Below are positions 51,457 to 59,637 of a DNA stretch of 64,000 bases, piece by piece. A program made the position numbers and the translations under genes. Source of the DNA: Bdellovibrio sp. (GTDB lineage Bacteria > Bdellovibrionota > Bacteriovoracia > Bacteriovoracales > Bacteriovoracaceae); the NCBI GenBank assembly GCA_016187935.1, contig JACPIU010000038.1, positions 90,271-154,270 on the forward strand, written 5' to 3'. The notes under the pieces are model-generated. The model saw only the letters and a list, made by a program, of their open reading frames with translations, ran no database searches and was not told where the DNA came from. Positions within the stretch are counted from its first letter, which is position 1. Each line of letters begins with the position of its first letter.

Positions 51457-52656
51457 ATGAATATTATAATGATGAATATAATGAAGAATAAAATACTGAG
51501 TGCGCTCCTTATCATCATGACTGTAACTTTCACCTTCCCGACCTTGGCCAATGATAAGGTGGATATCAATTGCTATGAAAAATCTATTTGGGATTTGGAT
51601 AATGATGGTTACGCTGCCGAAGGAGCGATAGCGGAAGTAAAATCAGTCGATGAGGATAAAAGTGAGAAATGCCCTGCCGGTTTTGTCAAAAGTGGCGGTG
51701 ATTGCAATGATAACAACACCAATGTCCATCCTTATCGATTGGAATTATCTTTTAACAACCGCGACGATAATTGCAACGGCAAGACTGATGAAACAGAATA
51801 TTTTTATGATTCTGCCGGATACAGCATACAAAATAATAGCTTTGGGATTAAAACAAAAGTCAATTCCCAAAATATCGTGACCGCTTACAATCAAGGAAAT
51901 CTATACGCCAAAATAATTTACCAAAAATTGCGTGATTCATACGATCGTGAAACAGGATATACCAAAATAGGTTCGCTCCCCTACACCATCATGGATGGTG
52001 GAATCACGCGCAGCGCTTATGTGACTTTGTCAGGACTCTCCCGCGCCAATGTTTACCGGGCCCGTGTGCATTTTTACAAGGATGCCAATAAGGCCTTGCA
52101 AGGTACGAAGGGTTATGTTGCCAATTATCAGATGGTGCAAGAGGCCGGTGATGTTTGGTATTACTCGACCAGTAACGACACCGATTACAAGACATCAAAG
52201 GCCAGGACGAAGATTTTGACCAGGTCCTTTCACCAATACTTTGAACAGCAGCGTGGGCGAGTCGGACAAGAAGGCAGCGTTGATCCTAACGGAACCCGCT
52301 ATGGCGCCGATTATTATGAGGCCTGGTGTACAGAGTTTTATTCATGGAATGCCAAAGTGGCCTTGTACTTCATCGGCAGCGTCTCCAGCACCACTTCCAT
52401 GGCCATCTACTTTTGGAATCATTACTACAAACAAGAGACCGACATCTTAAATAAATGGGCACGAGCGGATTGGCTGGCCTTGGATACCAACGACGATGGC
52501 AAAAAGAATCATACTGGCATGGTGCTGGCATGGGATAGTCGCGAAAACAGGTTTTGGACCATTGAGGGCAATACCGGTAATCGAGTGGGCATCAAAAAAC
52601 GCGAAATGGAGATCATTTCCGGTCTGGGACATATCACCTCATCCAAAGTGAAATAG
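51457..52656 (+). CDS. Exported MopE-type metal-binding and CHAP-like protein
   Basis: A signal peptide (NKILSALLIIMTVTFTFPTL, cleaved after LAN) is followed by a MopE-type Cys/Asp motif at ~40-110 (DLDNDGYAAEG, GGDCNDNNTNVHP, DDNCNGKTDE) that binds Ca or Cu in related proteins. A beta-rich middle part leads to a CHAP-like domain at ~285-395 with Cys in EAWCTEFYSWN, His in NHTGMVLAW and the late TIEGNTGN. CHAP domains are usually peptidoglycan amidases or endopeptidases, so this may act on cell walls. AGGAGGCCAAG precedes the ATG. Confidence 0.75.
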   Translation: MNIIMMNIMKNKILSALLIIMTVTFTFPTLANDKVDINCYEKSIWDLDNDGYAAEGAIAEVKSVDEDKSEKCPAGFVKSGGDCNDNNTNVHPYRLELSFNNRDDNCNGKTDETEYFYDSAGYSIQNNSFGIKTKVNSQNIVTAYNQGNLYAKIIYQKLRDSYDRETGYTKIGSLPYTIMDGGITRSAYVTLSGLSRANVYRARVHFYKDANKALQGTKGYVANYQMVQEAGDVWYYSTSNDTDYKTSKARTKILTRSFHQYFEQQRGRVGQEGSVDPNGTRYGADYYEAWCTEFYSWNAKVALYFIGSVSSTTSMAIYFWNHYYKQETDILNKWARADWLALDTNDDGKKNHTGMVLAWDSRENRFWTIEGNTGNRVGIKKREMEIISGLGHITSSKVK

Positions 52657-52660
52657 CGAG

Positions 52661-53935
52661 CTAATCTTTTTCCGAACGTACCACCTGCTGGAAACGATCG
52701 ATAAAGGCCTTGCCGAGAATGGCATTAGATTCGGGTGTTGGTGCCCCATAAGGTCCCTTTTGAAGACGGCCGATAAGCTTTTCATCTTCGGAAAGACGGA
52801 TGGTGCGAACTGCAAATTTTTCAAAACACGGAATAATCTTGTGAGCATCATGTTCAAAGGCCAGCGGATGAATGAAGACATAGAATTTTGAATCGGGATA
52901 GAGGGATTCGAAAGCGTTTCGTGCCTCAACAACAATTCGGCAGGTTAAAGTTGAATGTTTCTCGGACATCCTTGGCAAATCGAATTCTTCATCAATCATC
53001 CGAATGAAATTCACACGCGATAAGAGCAGGTATACCCAACTCAACAAGGCCCTTCCGGTACCGAACGTGCCATCACGGACAAGCTCATCAGAATCATTGA
53101 TGTAAAAGTAGGGCGAATCATAAAGATCAGCAATCTGTTTCATGCTTCCAACTGCGGCAGCGACACTTCCGCGTCTGCCGTCAATGTAGGTAAAGACCGC
53201 CAATCCATTTCTTTCACGTATCTCGCTTTTCAATTGCCCGGAACGCAAAATTTCTAAAGTATGATGAGGGCCGCTCTTTTCGAGCCCGTAATTATAAACC
53301 ATGTATTCATCGGCCAACTCTCCCACATAATAAGGCAATGTCTGGTTGTCGTTCACACCTGTGCCAAAGACCCAAGAATCGCCAAAAAACAACAAAAACT
53401 TATCGCGATTTTCCAGGCCTTCCAGCACGGTTTTTCTTCTGCCCAAACCATCGGTGGTATATCCATATTTCCATTGTTCCATTCCTCCCTTCACGACTTG
53501 GATTTCATTGCTGGCCGATGATTCTCGCGGCAAACCTAGATTGTCCAAACTGCTTTTAGCCACAACTGCTTCATTCGTATTGGACTTTGTGATTCGCACT
53601 TCAATTATATCACCATCTTTCCCCACTGGCATTGAAGTCGTGGTCTGTTTCTTACTTTCATCGGTCGAACTTGCGGGAACTCCTCCATTTCCCGGGCGTT
53701 CTGCAGACCCAGCGTCAAGACTCACTTTTGCTATGGAATTATCATTTTCTTTCAGCTCACTTTGATCCGATCGCTGTTCATGACGCCTTTTATTGCTCTT
53801 CTCAGATGCATGCGAAGACAGATGTTTAATGGCAACCTGCTTACCCAAAATGGCCTGATCTCCAAAATAGACCACAACCATAAGGACTAAAAAAAGAACG
53901 ACGAGTAAAATCAGATTTTTTAATATCTCACCCAT
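52661..53935 (-). CDS. Membrane-anchored SGNH/GDSL hydrolase-like protein
   Basis: One N-terminal membrane helix (LILLVVLFLVLMVVVYFG) anchors the protein, followed by a disordered charged linker (~40-140). The SGNH fold starts at FLLFFGDSWVFGTG with the nucleophile S187 and goes on with YNYGLEKSGPHHTLEI. A late segment, GAPTPESNAILGKAF, takes the place of the catalytic Asp-His block. The active site is outside. The family acts on acyl or O-acetyl groups, perhaps of surface polysaccharide. It is convergent with the CHAP gene, with 4 nt between the stops. Confidence 0.75.
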   Translation of the reverse strand: MGEILKNLILLVVLFLVLMVVVYFGDQAILGKQVAIKHLSSHASEKSNKRRHEQRSDQSELKENDNSIAKVSLDAGSAERPGNGGVPASSTDESKKQTTTSMPVGKDGDIIEVRITKSNTNEAVVAKSSLDNLGLPRESSASNEIQVVKGGMEQWKYGYTTDGLGRRKTVLEGLENRDKFLLFFGDSWVFGTGVNDNQTLPYYVGELADEYMVYNYGLEKSGPHHTLEILRSGQLKSEIRERNGLAVFTYIDGRRGSVAAAVGSMKQIADLYDSPYFYINDSDELVRDGTFGTGRALLSWVYLLLSRVNFIRMIDEEFDLPRMSEKHSTLTCRIVVEARNAFESLYPDSKFYVFIHPLAFEHDAHKIIPCFEKFAVRTIRLSEDEKLIGRLQKGPYGAPTPESNAILGKAFIDRFQQVVRSEKD

Positions 53936-53947
53936 AATGATCCGCTT

Positions 53948-54047
53948 TATACTCTCCTCACAATCAGATTTTCACGTGTGTGAAAATGCAAAGCAAGAGT
54001 GGTACGCCCGTAGCGGTTTGCTTGAAAAGCAAAGTGCGAAGGGAATA
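53948..54047. repeat. Degenerate relative of the palindromic element
   Basis: The right end (CTTGAAAAGCAAAGTGCGAA followed by GGGAATA) matches, on the opposite strand, the left end of the element at 21302 (TATACCCTTCGCAGTTTGG and TTTTCAAG) at about 23 of 26 positions. The left end TATACTCTCC and TTTTCACG is a weaker match. A perfect TTTTCAC-GTGT-GTGAAAA hairpin lies inside (53969-53986). It sits in the 303-nt gap between the SGNH gene and the ORF at 54239; the rest of that gap is AT-rich with nothing else recognised. Confidence 0.5.
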
Positions 54048-54238
54048 AATAATAAATCAATGTTAAGATATAAATATTAAAAGTTCCAAGTATTTTTAAA
54101 AGTTCTGAGTTAATTGTCAGAAAATTAAGTGCCTCTGGTTAATAGTGTTCTTAACAACACTGGAAGATCATCTGTGTTAGCACGAGAAACCATCTAAAGA
54201 TTCCCAGGTGATCGGCATCATGGACAGCAGTATACTAT

Positions 54239-54526
54239 ATGAAAAGAATAATCTGCCAATTTAACGGGGACGAAAATGGCAAAGGAAGAAAGACAAAATT
54301 TCAAACGCCGTCTAACAATGCCATCTTACGTATTTTATCGTCTGGGAAACAAGACATGATCTGGTTCATCTTAATGGGGCTGACTGTTGTGTTGGGAGAT
54401 TTCTTATGTTTCCGGTTCGATCGGATTTTCAAAACTGGACGAGTTGCAACTCACAGTATCATAATTATTGGGTCGCTCGTCATTACTTATTGGTTCGTTA
54501 ATCAGTTAACATTTAAGCTCCAATAA
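54239..54526 (+). CDS. Small membrane protein of unknown function
   Basis: A 95-residue frame with two membrane helices (MIWFILMGLTVVLGDFLCF and HSIIIIGSLVITYWFVNQL) and a charged N-terminus. No good ribosome site precedes the ATG. No family recognised. It is kept because of the clear helix pattern and the lack of another gene here; it could be spurious. The GH57 gene starts 62 nt downstream. Confidence 0.4.
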   Translation: MKRIICQFNGDENGKGRKTKFQTPSNNAILRILSSGKQDMIWFILMGLTVVLGDFLCFRFDRIFKTGRVATHSIIIIGSLVITYWFVNQLTFKLQ

Positions 54527-54588
54527 GCCTGCATGTTTTCGAAGGAAAAGAATTTTACATCAATCGATTTGAAGAGTAACTTTTCGGT

Positions 54589-56694
54589 ATGAAAAAAAAT
54601 ACATCTTTGAAATTCTTTACACTCTTGCTTATCTCTTTCTCCATGGCCTGGCAGCTCTCTGCCGCCTCCAATGTGTTTGTCAGCTACCATTGGCACCTGC
54701 ACCAACCCATCTATTGGCCGGCCAAGCACCCTGTCTTTGAACGGGTTCAGTTCGCCTCCGATTCTTATGACATTAAGACATCCGGCGGTGGTTTTTTTCC
54801 CGGCAGCTCAGTCCCCCACCCGCAAAATAATCTGGCAACGGGTGATATCGGTTCCTATGATCCGGTTTTTTCCATTGATGACCGCATCCAAGTTTATCAA
54901 TGGGGCGGACGAGAATCTGTGCGACATCTTTTGAATTTCCCCAATGCCGGGGCTTCCATTTCCTATACCGGATCACTCATGGACAATATCGCAAGCTGGG
55001 CCAAAGATTCGCGCATGGGCTATCATCCCGATTGGCGTTCGGGTTATCGTGAGGCCAATCGTTGGAAAACGTCCGCTGGCCATCCCCGCGCCGACATGGT
55101 GGGTATTACTTATCATCACGCTCTCGCCCCCCTGATCCCGAAGAGCGTCTTTCGCAAAGAACTCAAACTGTTTCGCCGGGCCGCCGCTGCCGCTTGGGAA
55201 AGTAACAGCAAGGGTTTCTTTCCAGCGGAAATTGCCTTTTCTCCAAGCCTCATTCCACTTCTGCGCGAGCAAGGTTTTGAATGGACAATTGTGGCCAATG
55301 GGCATCTGGCGCGCACAACCAGTAACTATCTCTCAGCGGAAATCGCGCCTTTTCCTTCCACCTCGACATGGAATACGGTGCCTCCCAATCGTGCCGATCT
55401 GTTAAATCCCGCAGTTGCTCCTGGACAATGGTGGTCTGGCTCCATCGATGGAAGAGGGGCCAAAGTTCCGGCACCTTTCGCTTATCAAGCGCACAAAGTT
55501 GAATACGTCGATCCGGTCACAGGCCAGCGTGATCTGATCACCATAGTTCCCATGGATGAAGTATTGAGCTACCAAAATGGCTACGGAACCATGGGCACGG
55601 AAACCATTGATCAAAAAATTGCACCTTTTAGTCAGTCGGCCCGTCCAAGTCTCGTGCTCCTGGCCCATGACGGCGACAATGCTTGGGGTGGTGGCAATTC
55701 CTATTACCACGAATCGGTGCCCGGTCTGGCCCATCAAGCAACTCAGAAAGGGCACCAAATGACCACCATCCAGCAATTTCTCCACGACTACCCCGTCCCC
55801 GATTCCGATATTGTACATATCGAAGAAGGCGCCTGGGTCAACCCGGAGGGTGATTGGGGGGACCCGCAATTTGTAAAATGGCTTTACCCGCCCGCCCGCT
55901 CACCTCGCGATCCTGGTTTTGATCCCAAAGATCCACGCACGCGTATCGACATTGAAAATGGTTTTTCAAGTTCCTGGCGTTCATGGGCAGTGGTCACGGC
56001 AGGGGCCAATTTGTGTGAAACCAGCGAACAAATTCGAGGGGAGAATGATCCCGATGTAGAGAAGGCCTGGCATTTTTATCTGGCGGGACTTGATAGCGGA
56101 TTTCTCTATTATGGGGACTCGCTGGATGACGAAGTCAAGCAATCCTTGGCACTCAATGAGGCCTTGCCTTATGCCAGGCGAGCGATCGGAGATGCTGGCA
56201 ACGATCGCACCGGGCCCACTATTTTTCACCCCCAACGCTGGCCCTACAATCCCGGAGGTATGGGCTGGGGCGTGACCACAGGTTATCGACCAGTGGGGTT
56301 TCACGGTGCACCTGCCTATAATAAGGATTTTTATATCTGGACTTTTGTCTACGACATCTCCCAAGTGCGCGAAGTCAACGTCATGTATCGTATCAGCAAG
56401 ACGGGAGTGAATTCTTTAATCGATCATGACAATGAAACCTATAAAGGCGGCCCATCGGTCGGGCCTTGGATGGCCTTGGCCATGAATCGTCGTGTGATCG
56501 ATCCCAAATTCGCCGGCGACCCTCCCAGTGGGAACCTAAATTATTTTATCCTCCCCAATGCCATTGCCGACCATTACTGGGCCAAAATTATTGGCCATGA
56601 TCAGGTGCTTATCGACTATTACGTCGAAGCCAGCGATCACAAAGGCAACCTCTCCCGTTCCGAAATTTATCATGTGTGGGTTGGTGCGAAGTAG
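54589..56694 (+). CDS. Exported glycoside hydrolase family 57 protein
   Basis: A signal peptide (LKFFTLLLISFSMAWQLSA) is followed by a GH57 barrel opening with VSYHWHLHQPIYWP. The catalytic pair is visible: nucleophile E214 in GFFPAEIAFSP and acid D361 in LLAHDGDNAWGG. Family members act on alpha-glucans (amylase, amylopullulanase, branching). The C-terminal part (~560-700) is beta-rich and may be a carbohydrate-binding module. Export is less usual for GH57 from mesophiles. The stop abuts the convergent stop of the next gene. Confidence 0.88.
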   Translation: MKKNTSLKFFTLLLISFSMAWQLSAASNVFVSYHWHLHQPIYWPAKHPVFERVQFASDSYDIKTSGGGFFPGSSVPHPQNNLATGDIGSYDPVFSIDDRIQVYQWGGRESVRHLLNFPNAGASISYTGSLMDNIASWAKDSRMGYHPDWRSGYREANRWKTSAGHPRADMVGITYHHALAPLIPKSVFRKELKLFRRAAAAAWESNSKGFFPAEIAFSPSLIPLLREQGFEWTIVANGHLARTTSNYLSAEIAPFPSTSTWNTVPPNRADLLNPAVAPGQWWSGSIDGRGAKVPAPFAYQAHKVEYVDPVTGQRDLITIVPMDEVLSYQNGYGTMGTETIDQKIAPFSQSARPSLVLLAHDGDNAWGGGNSYYHESVPGLAHQATQKGHQMTTIQQFLHDYPVPDSDIVHIEEGAWVNPEGDWGDPQFVKWLYPPARSPRDPGFDPKDPRTRIDIENGFSSSWRSWAVVTAGANLCETSEQIRGENDPDVEKAWHFYLAGLDSGFLYYGDSLDDEVKQSLALNEALPYARRAIGDAGNDRTGPTIFHPQRWPYNPGGMGWGVTTGYRPVGFHGAPAYNKDFYIWTFVYDISQVREVNVMYRISKTGVNSLIDHDNETYKGGPSVGPWMALAMNRRVIDPKFAGDPPSGNLNYFILPNAIADHYWAKIIGHDQVLIDYYVEASDHKGNLSRSEIYHVWVGAK

Positions 56695-57396
56695 CTATTT
56701 CTTAATACAGGCCGGAAGTCTTCTCACTTTTTCCAGGCCATCTTTGAGAACTCTTTTTTTATATTCCCGCTCGGTTTCCTCATACTCATCTGCATTCATA
56801 GGAGCAAAGAGTTGGCGGGTTTCCTTTTCCTGCACGCAAATTTCCCTTAATGCTCTCATCTCACCTGAGCGATCCACGAGATGACCATCGGCCTCTCGGG
56901 CCAAAAGTCGGGCGTAAAAATTGGCCTTAAGTGCAAACAAACAATTACCTGCCCACCATGGTGGGTGTTCGTGCCCCTCATCGAGGCGCGACCGACCGGC
57001 AAAGATGAACATGCGCAATCGTAATCTCTGAATTGAAACCTCGGATTCGTCACCGTTTTGATGGACCACAAAAATATGATAGCCTTTTTGTCTTTCAAGA
57101 AATTTCAAAGTCTTCGCCACCTCGGGATTGTCATTGAGATCGAAAAAACCAAGATCCACATTGACCTCACATGTAGGATGAGTGAACTCAACGATTGCTG
57201 CTGACGTATCGATTCTCTCGGGCCCGCTTTTCTCAGGGCATGGCAAGGCCAAAGGAGCTAAGCTCTCCTGGACGATTTCTAAATTCGAATTCGCTTCATT
57301 CACAACCTGCCTAAGTTGATCGGCCATTGCCTGGCTTGAACAGAATATGAGAGATAAAAAAATAAAAATAGTTTGAATCAAAGCAATAGACATCAT
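56695..57396 (-). CDS. Exported protein of unknown function
   Basis: A 233-residue product with signal peptide (ALIQTIFIFLSLIFCSSQAM, cut after AMA). The mature part has paired Cys residues (ALPCPEKS and HPTCEV; NCLFAL; EICVQE; ACIKK at the end) and two short conserved-looking stretches (YHIFVVHQNGDE and FIFAGRSRLDEG). I do not recognise it. It is divergent from the DUF523 gene, only about 15 nt apart. Confidence 0.6.
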   Translation of the reverse strand: MMSIALIQTIFIFLSLIFCSSQAMADQLRQVVNEANSNLEIVQESLAPLALPCPEKSGPERIDTSAAIVEFTHPTCEVNVDLGFFDLNDNPEVAKTLKFLERQKGYHIFVVHQNGDESEVSIQRLRLRMFIFAGRSRLDEGHEHPPWWAGNCLFALKANFYARLLAREADGHLVDRSGEMRALREICVQEKETRQLFAPMNADEYEETEREYKKRVLKDGLEKVRRLPACIKK

Positions 57397-57411
57397 GGCG
57401 AGAATTATATC

Positions 57412-58134
57412 ATGCAGAAGATTTTAGACCCACTCTGGTCAAATCTTCCGGAAAATTCCTGTGCTACAATATTTTCTACCAATTTAAAAAAGGAAGCATG
57501 CGTGTTCATACCCAGTCCGAAAGAAATTCAGGCAATGCCCGATTTCACCCCAAATCATCCAATGACGGTCTTGGTGAGCGCTTGCCTCACGGGAGAGGCC
57601 TGCGGTGTCGATGGAACCTCCTATGGTGAATACCCAGAGGTGATCAAGTTGATCAATCTTCCCAACGTAAAGCAGGTTAAATTCTGTCCCGAGCACTTTT
57701 CGTTTGGAACCCCGAGGCATATGCCCGACATTCATGGTGGTAACGGCTTTGATGTGTTGGATGGCAAAGCACGTGTGATCACTGACAAAGGAGAAGATTG
57801 GACCGAGGGATTTATCAAGGCGGCCCAGGAAATGTTAAAAATCGCCCTGACAAATCAAGTCGATCTGGCGGTGCTCATGAATATGAGTGCGGCCTGCGGA
57901 ACATTATTTATTTCCGATGGTTGCCGGATGGTTCCGCAGGAACAGAGAAAATATCAAAAAGGGCCAGGCGTCTGTGCCGCGCTGTTAATACGCAATGGCA
58001 TTAAAGTCTTGAGTCAGCGCGATTACAAAACGTTGGATTTGATCTTCCAAAAGTTGAACCACCAGCATACTCTCACTCCAGCTCTCATCGATCTTCATGA
58101 AATTGACTGGTACTTGAATTATTTTAAAATATAG
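57412..58134 (+). CDS. DUF523 domain protein
   Basis: A cytoplasmic protein of about 240 residues. The DUF523 core starts at MTVLVSACLTGEACGVDG and includes VKFCPEHFSFGTPR and the late LMNMSAACGT. The Cys residues at fixed positions may bind a metal or cluster, but the function of the family is not established. I chose ATG 57412 over TTG 57373, which lies inside the divergent neighbour. Family proteins are usually about 150 residues, so ~45 residues at the N-terminus and ~40 at the C-terminus are extra. Confidence 0.8.
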   Translation: MQKILDPLWSNLPENSCATIFSTNLKKEACVFIPSPKEIQAMPDFTPNHPMTVLVSACLTGEACGVDGTSYGEYPEVIKLINLPNVKQVKFCPEHFSFGTPRHMPDIHGGNGFDVLDGKARVITDKGEDWTEGFIKAAQEMLKIALTNQVDLAVLMNMSAACGTLFISDGCRMVPQEQRKYQKGPGVCAALLIRNGIKVLSQRDYKTLDLIFQKLNHQHTLTPALIDLHEIDWYLNYFKI

Positions 58135-58160
58135 CCCTGAACCATTCGGAGATTTTTATC

Positions 58161-58991
58161 ATGCTCTTCATTCTTGCTGGACTTCTTGGGCTGGGTGCCG
58201 TTGTTCTTGGGGTCACCTACATCCATGACACACTCCCTCTCTATTTTGCGAATCGTAAAGTGGACCATTTCTCCTTGGCCAGTCCTTTTGAACTCAAGCA
58301 TGGCCGCAAGGCCATGATCGATGGTTTATGGCTAGAACTAGAGGAAAGTGCCGAAGCGAGCTGGTTTATTGTGCGCACCGGTCTCGATGTGTACCGTCTG
58401 CATCCCACCAAACTCCCCAGCATCGTTGGCAAAGACAATTTCAAACGGCATGAAATCCAGTTAGTCTCACACGGCCCCCCTCTTCGTCTTGAAATCATTC
58501 GCTGGCACGGTCTGCGTTTGGAGACCGCGACCCAAGAACTTTCCTGGAGCAAGACCATCGAAAGTGAATCCCAACCTTCTCATGCGATTCCCACCGTCAA
58601 AGCGGCACGCAGCTGGGCCAAATTGGTGATAACGGGACATTTCGCTTTTGAAACAGGCGTCTTGCCCAACGATTCTGGCATGGCAAGTGATGCCATCAAT
58701 GACATTGGAATCATGATCCGTTATCCAGACGGGCAAGTAAGCTCACACAGTGTCCTATCCCTACAAAGGGCGGTGTTTAATGCCATGACAGGCATTCATC
58801 CGAGTTATAAGAACCCCGCTCCCGAATCAAATAATCCAAACCGCCTCCAAAACTCGGCCGAGATCGCCGGTTCGTTTGCCGTCGATGTGGGTGTGGTGCT
58901 CGGGCCCCCCCAAACAAAGCAACAACTCAAGATCGTCGCCAGTCATGGGCCTTACCGTTCGAATGAACTCCAGATCACTTTGCAACCATGA
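58161..58991 (+). CDS. Membrane-anchored protein of unknown function
   Basis: One N-terminal membrane helix (LFILAGLLGLGAVVLGVTYI) and about 250 residues that follow a beta-rich pattern. The layout (helix, then a beta domain with HEIQLVSHGPPLRLEI and WAKLVITGHFAFETGVLP) does not match a family that I know. It lies 26 nt after the DUF523 gene, with CGGAGATTTTTATC before the ATG, and may be co-transcribed. Confidence 0.6.
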   Translation: MLFILAGLLGLGAVVLGVTYIHDTLPLYFANRKVDHFSLASPFELKHGRKAMIDGLWLELEESAEASWFIVRTGLDVYRLHPTKLPSIVGKDNFKRHEIQLVSHGPPLRLEIIRWHGLRLETATQELSWSKTIESESQPSHAIPTVKAARSWAKLVITGHFAFETGVLPNDSGMASDAINDIGIMIRYPDGQVSSHSVLSLQRAVFNAMTGIHPSYKNPAPESNNPNRLQNSAEIAGSFAVDVGVVLGPPQTKQQLKIVASHGPYRSNELQITLQP

Positions 58992-59139
58992 TTTCTAAAT
59001 CCATAAGCTAGCACGATAAATTATTGCCTCATCTCAAATCTATCTGTCTGATATTACGTGCGAACTTTTTTCCCGAGTATTTTTATCCCAGGAACTATGA
59101 GAAAGTTTTATTTAATCTTCGTGTTTGAGGAAAACTTTC

Positions 59140-59637
59140 ATGAAAAAAACTTTAACCTTCGTCATCTCGTTTGCGGTGCTATGCCTGCCTGGGAAGTCTT
59201 GGGCGCAACAGAACAGAACTCCCGATTCCACTCCTAGTACTCTCGCCAACACCCAACTCAAGGCAAAGCTTAGAGAGCAAATTAACAGTCATTATAAAAT
59301 TTATTTTTTTGGTGAAAAATCCCATACCTTTACCATCGATAAGAAAAAGCACATCACTGTTACAAAACAATGCGGCGATCAGTTGGAAACTTCCAAGTGT
59401 CAGGCGGTGCAGAAATTAAAACAAGTCAACATGAACGATATCACCACTGAAGATTTGGATGGTGGCAAAAATCCCGGTGCCGTTTTGTGCAAAAAATCTC
59501 TCAACGCCCAAGTTATTTTTGGTAAAGATAGAGATGGCAATGTGACAACCTTTTGCTCCTTTCAGGACGGTACCATGGTGTCATCCGATACACTTATAGT
59601 TTGGGGAAATAAAAATGCACAGAAAGATAAGCGTTAG
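59140..59637 (+). CDS. Small exported protein upstream of the papain-like protease
   Basis: Start ATG 59140 has GAGGAAAAC upstream; TTG 59125 is less likely. A signal peptide (TLTFVISFAVLCLPGKSWA) precedes ~145 residues with three or four Cys and basic stretches. The 3' end overlaps the protease start by 23 nt, so the two are translationally linked. It could be an inhibitor, chaperone or partner of the protease, which is inference from position only. Confidence 0.65.
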   Translation: MKKTLTFVISFAVLCLPGKSWAQQNRTPDSTPSTLANTQLKAKLREQINSHYKIYFFGEKSHTFTIDKKKHITVTKQCGDQLETSKCQAVQKLKQVNMNDITTEDLDGGKNPGAVLCKKSLNAQVIFGKDRDGNVTTFCSFQDGTMVSSDTLIVWGNKNAQKDKR

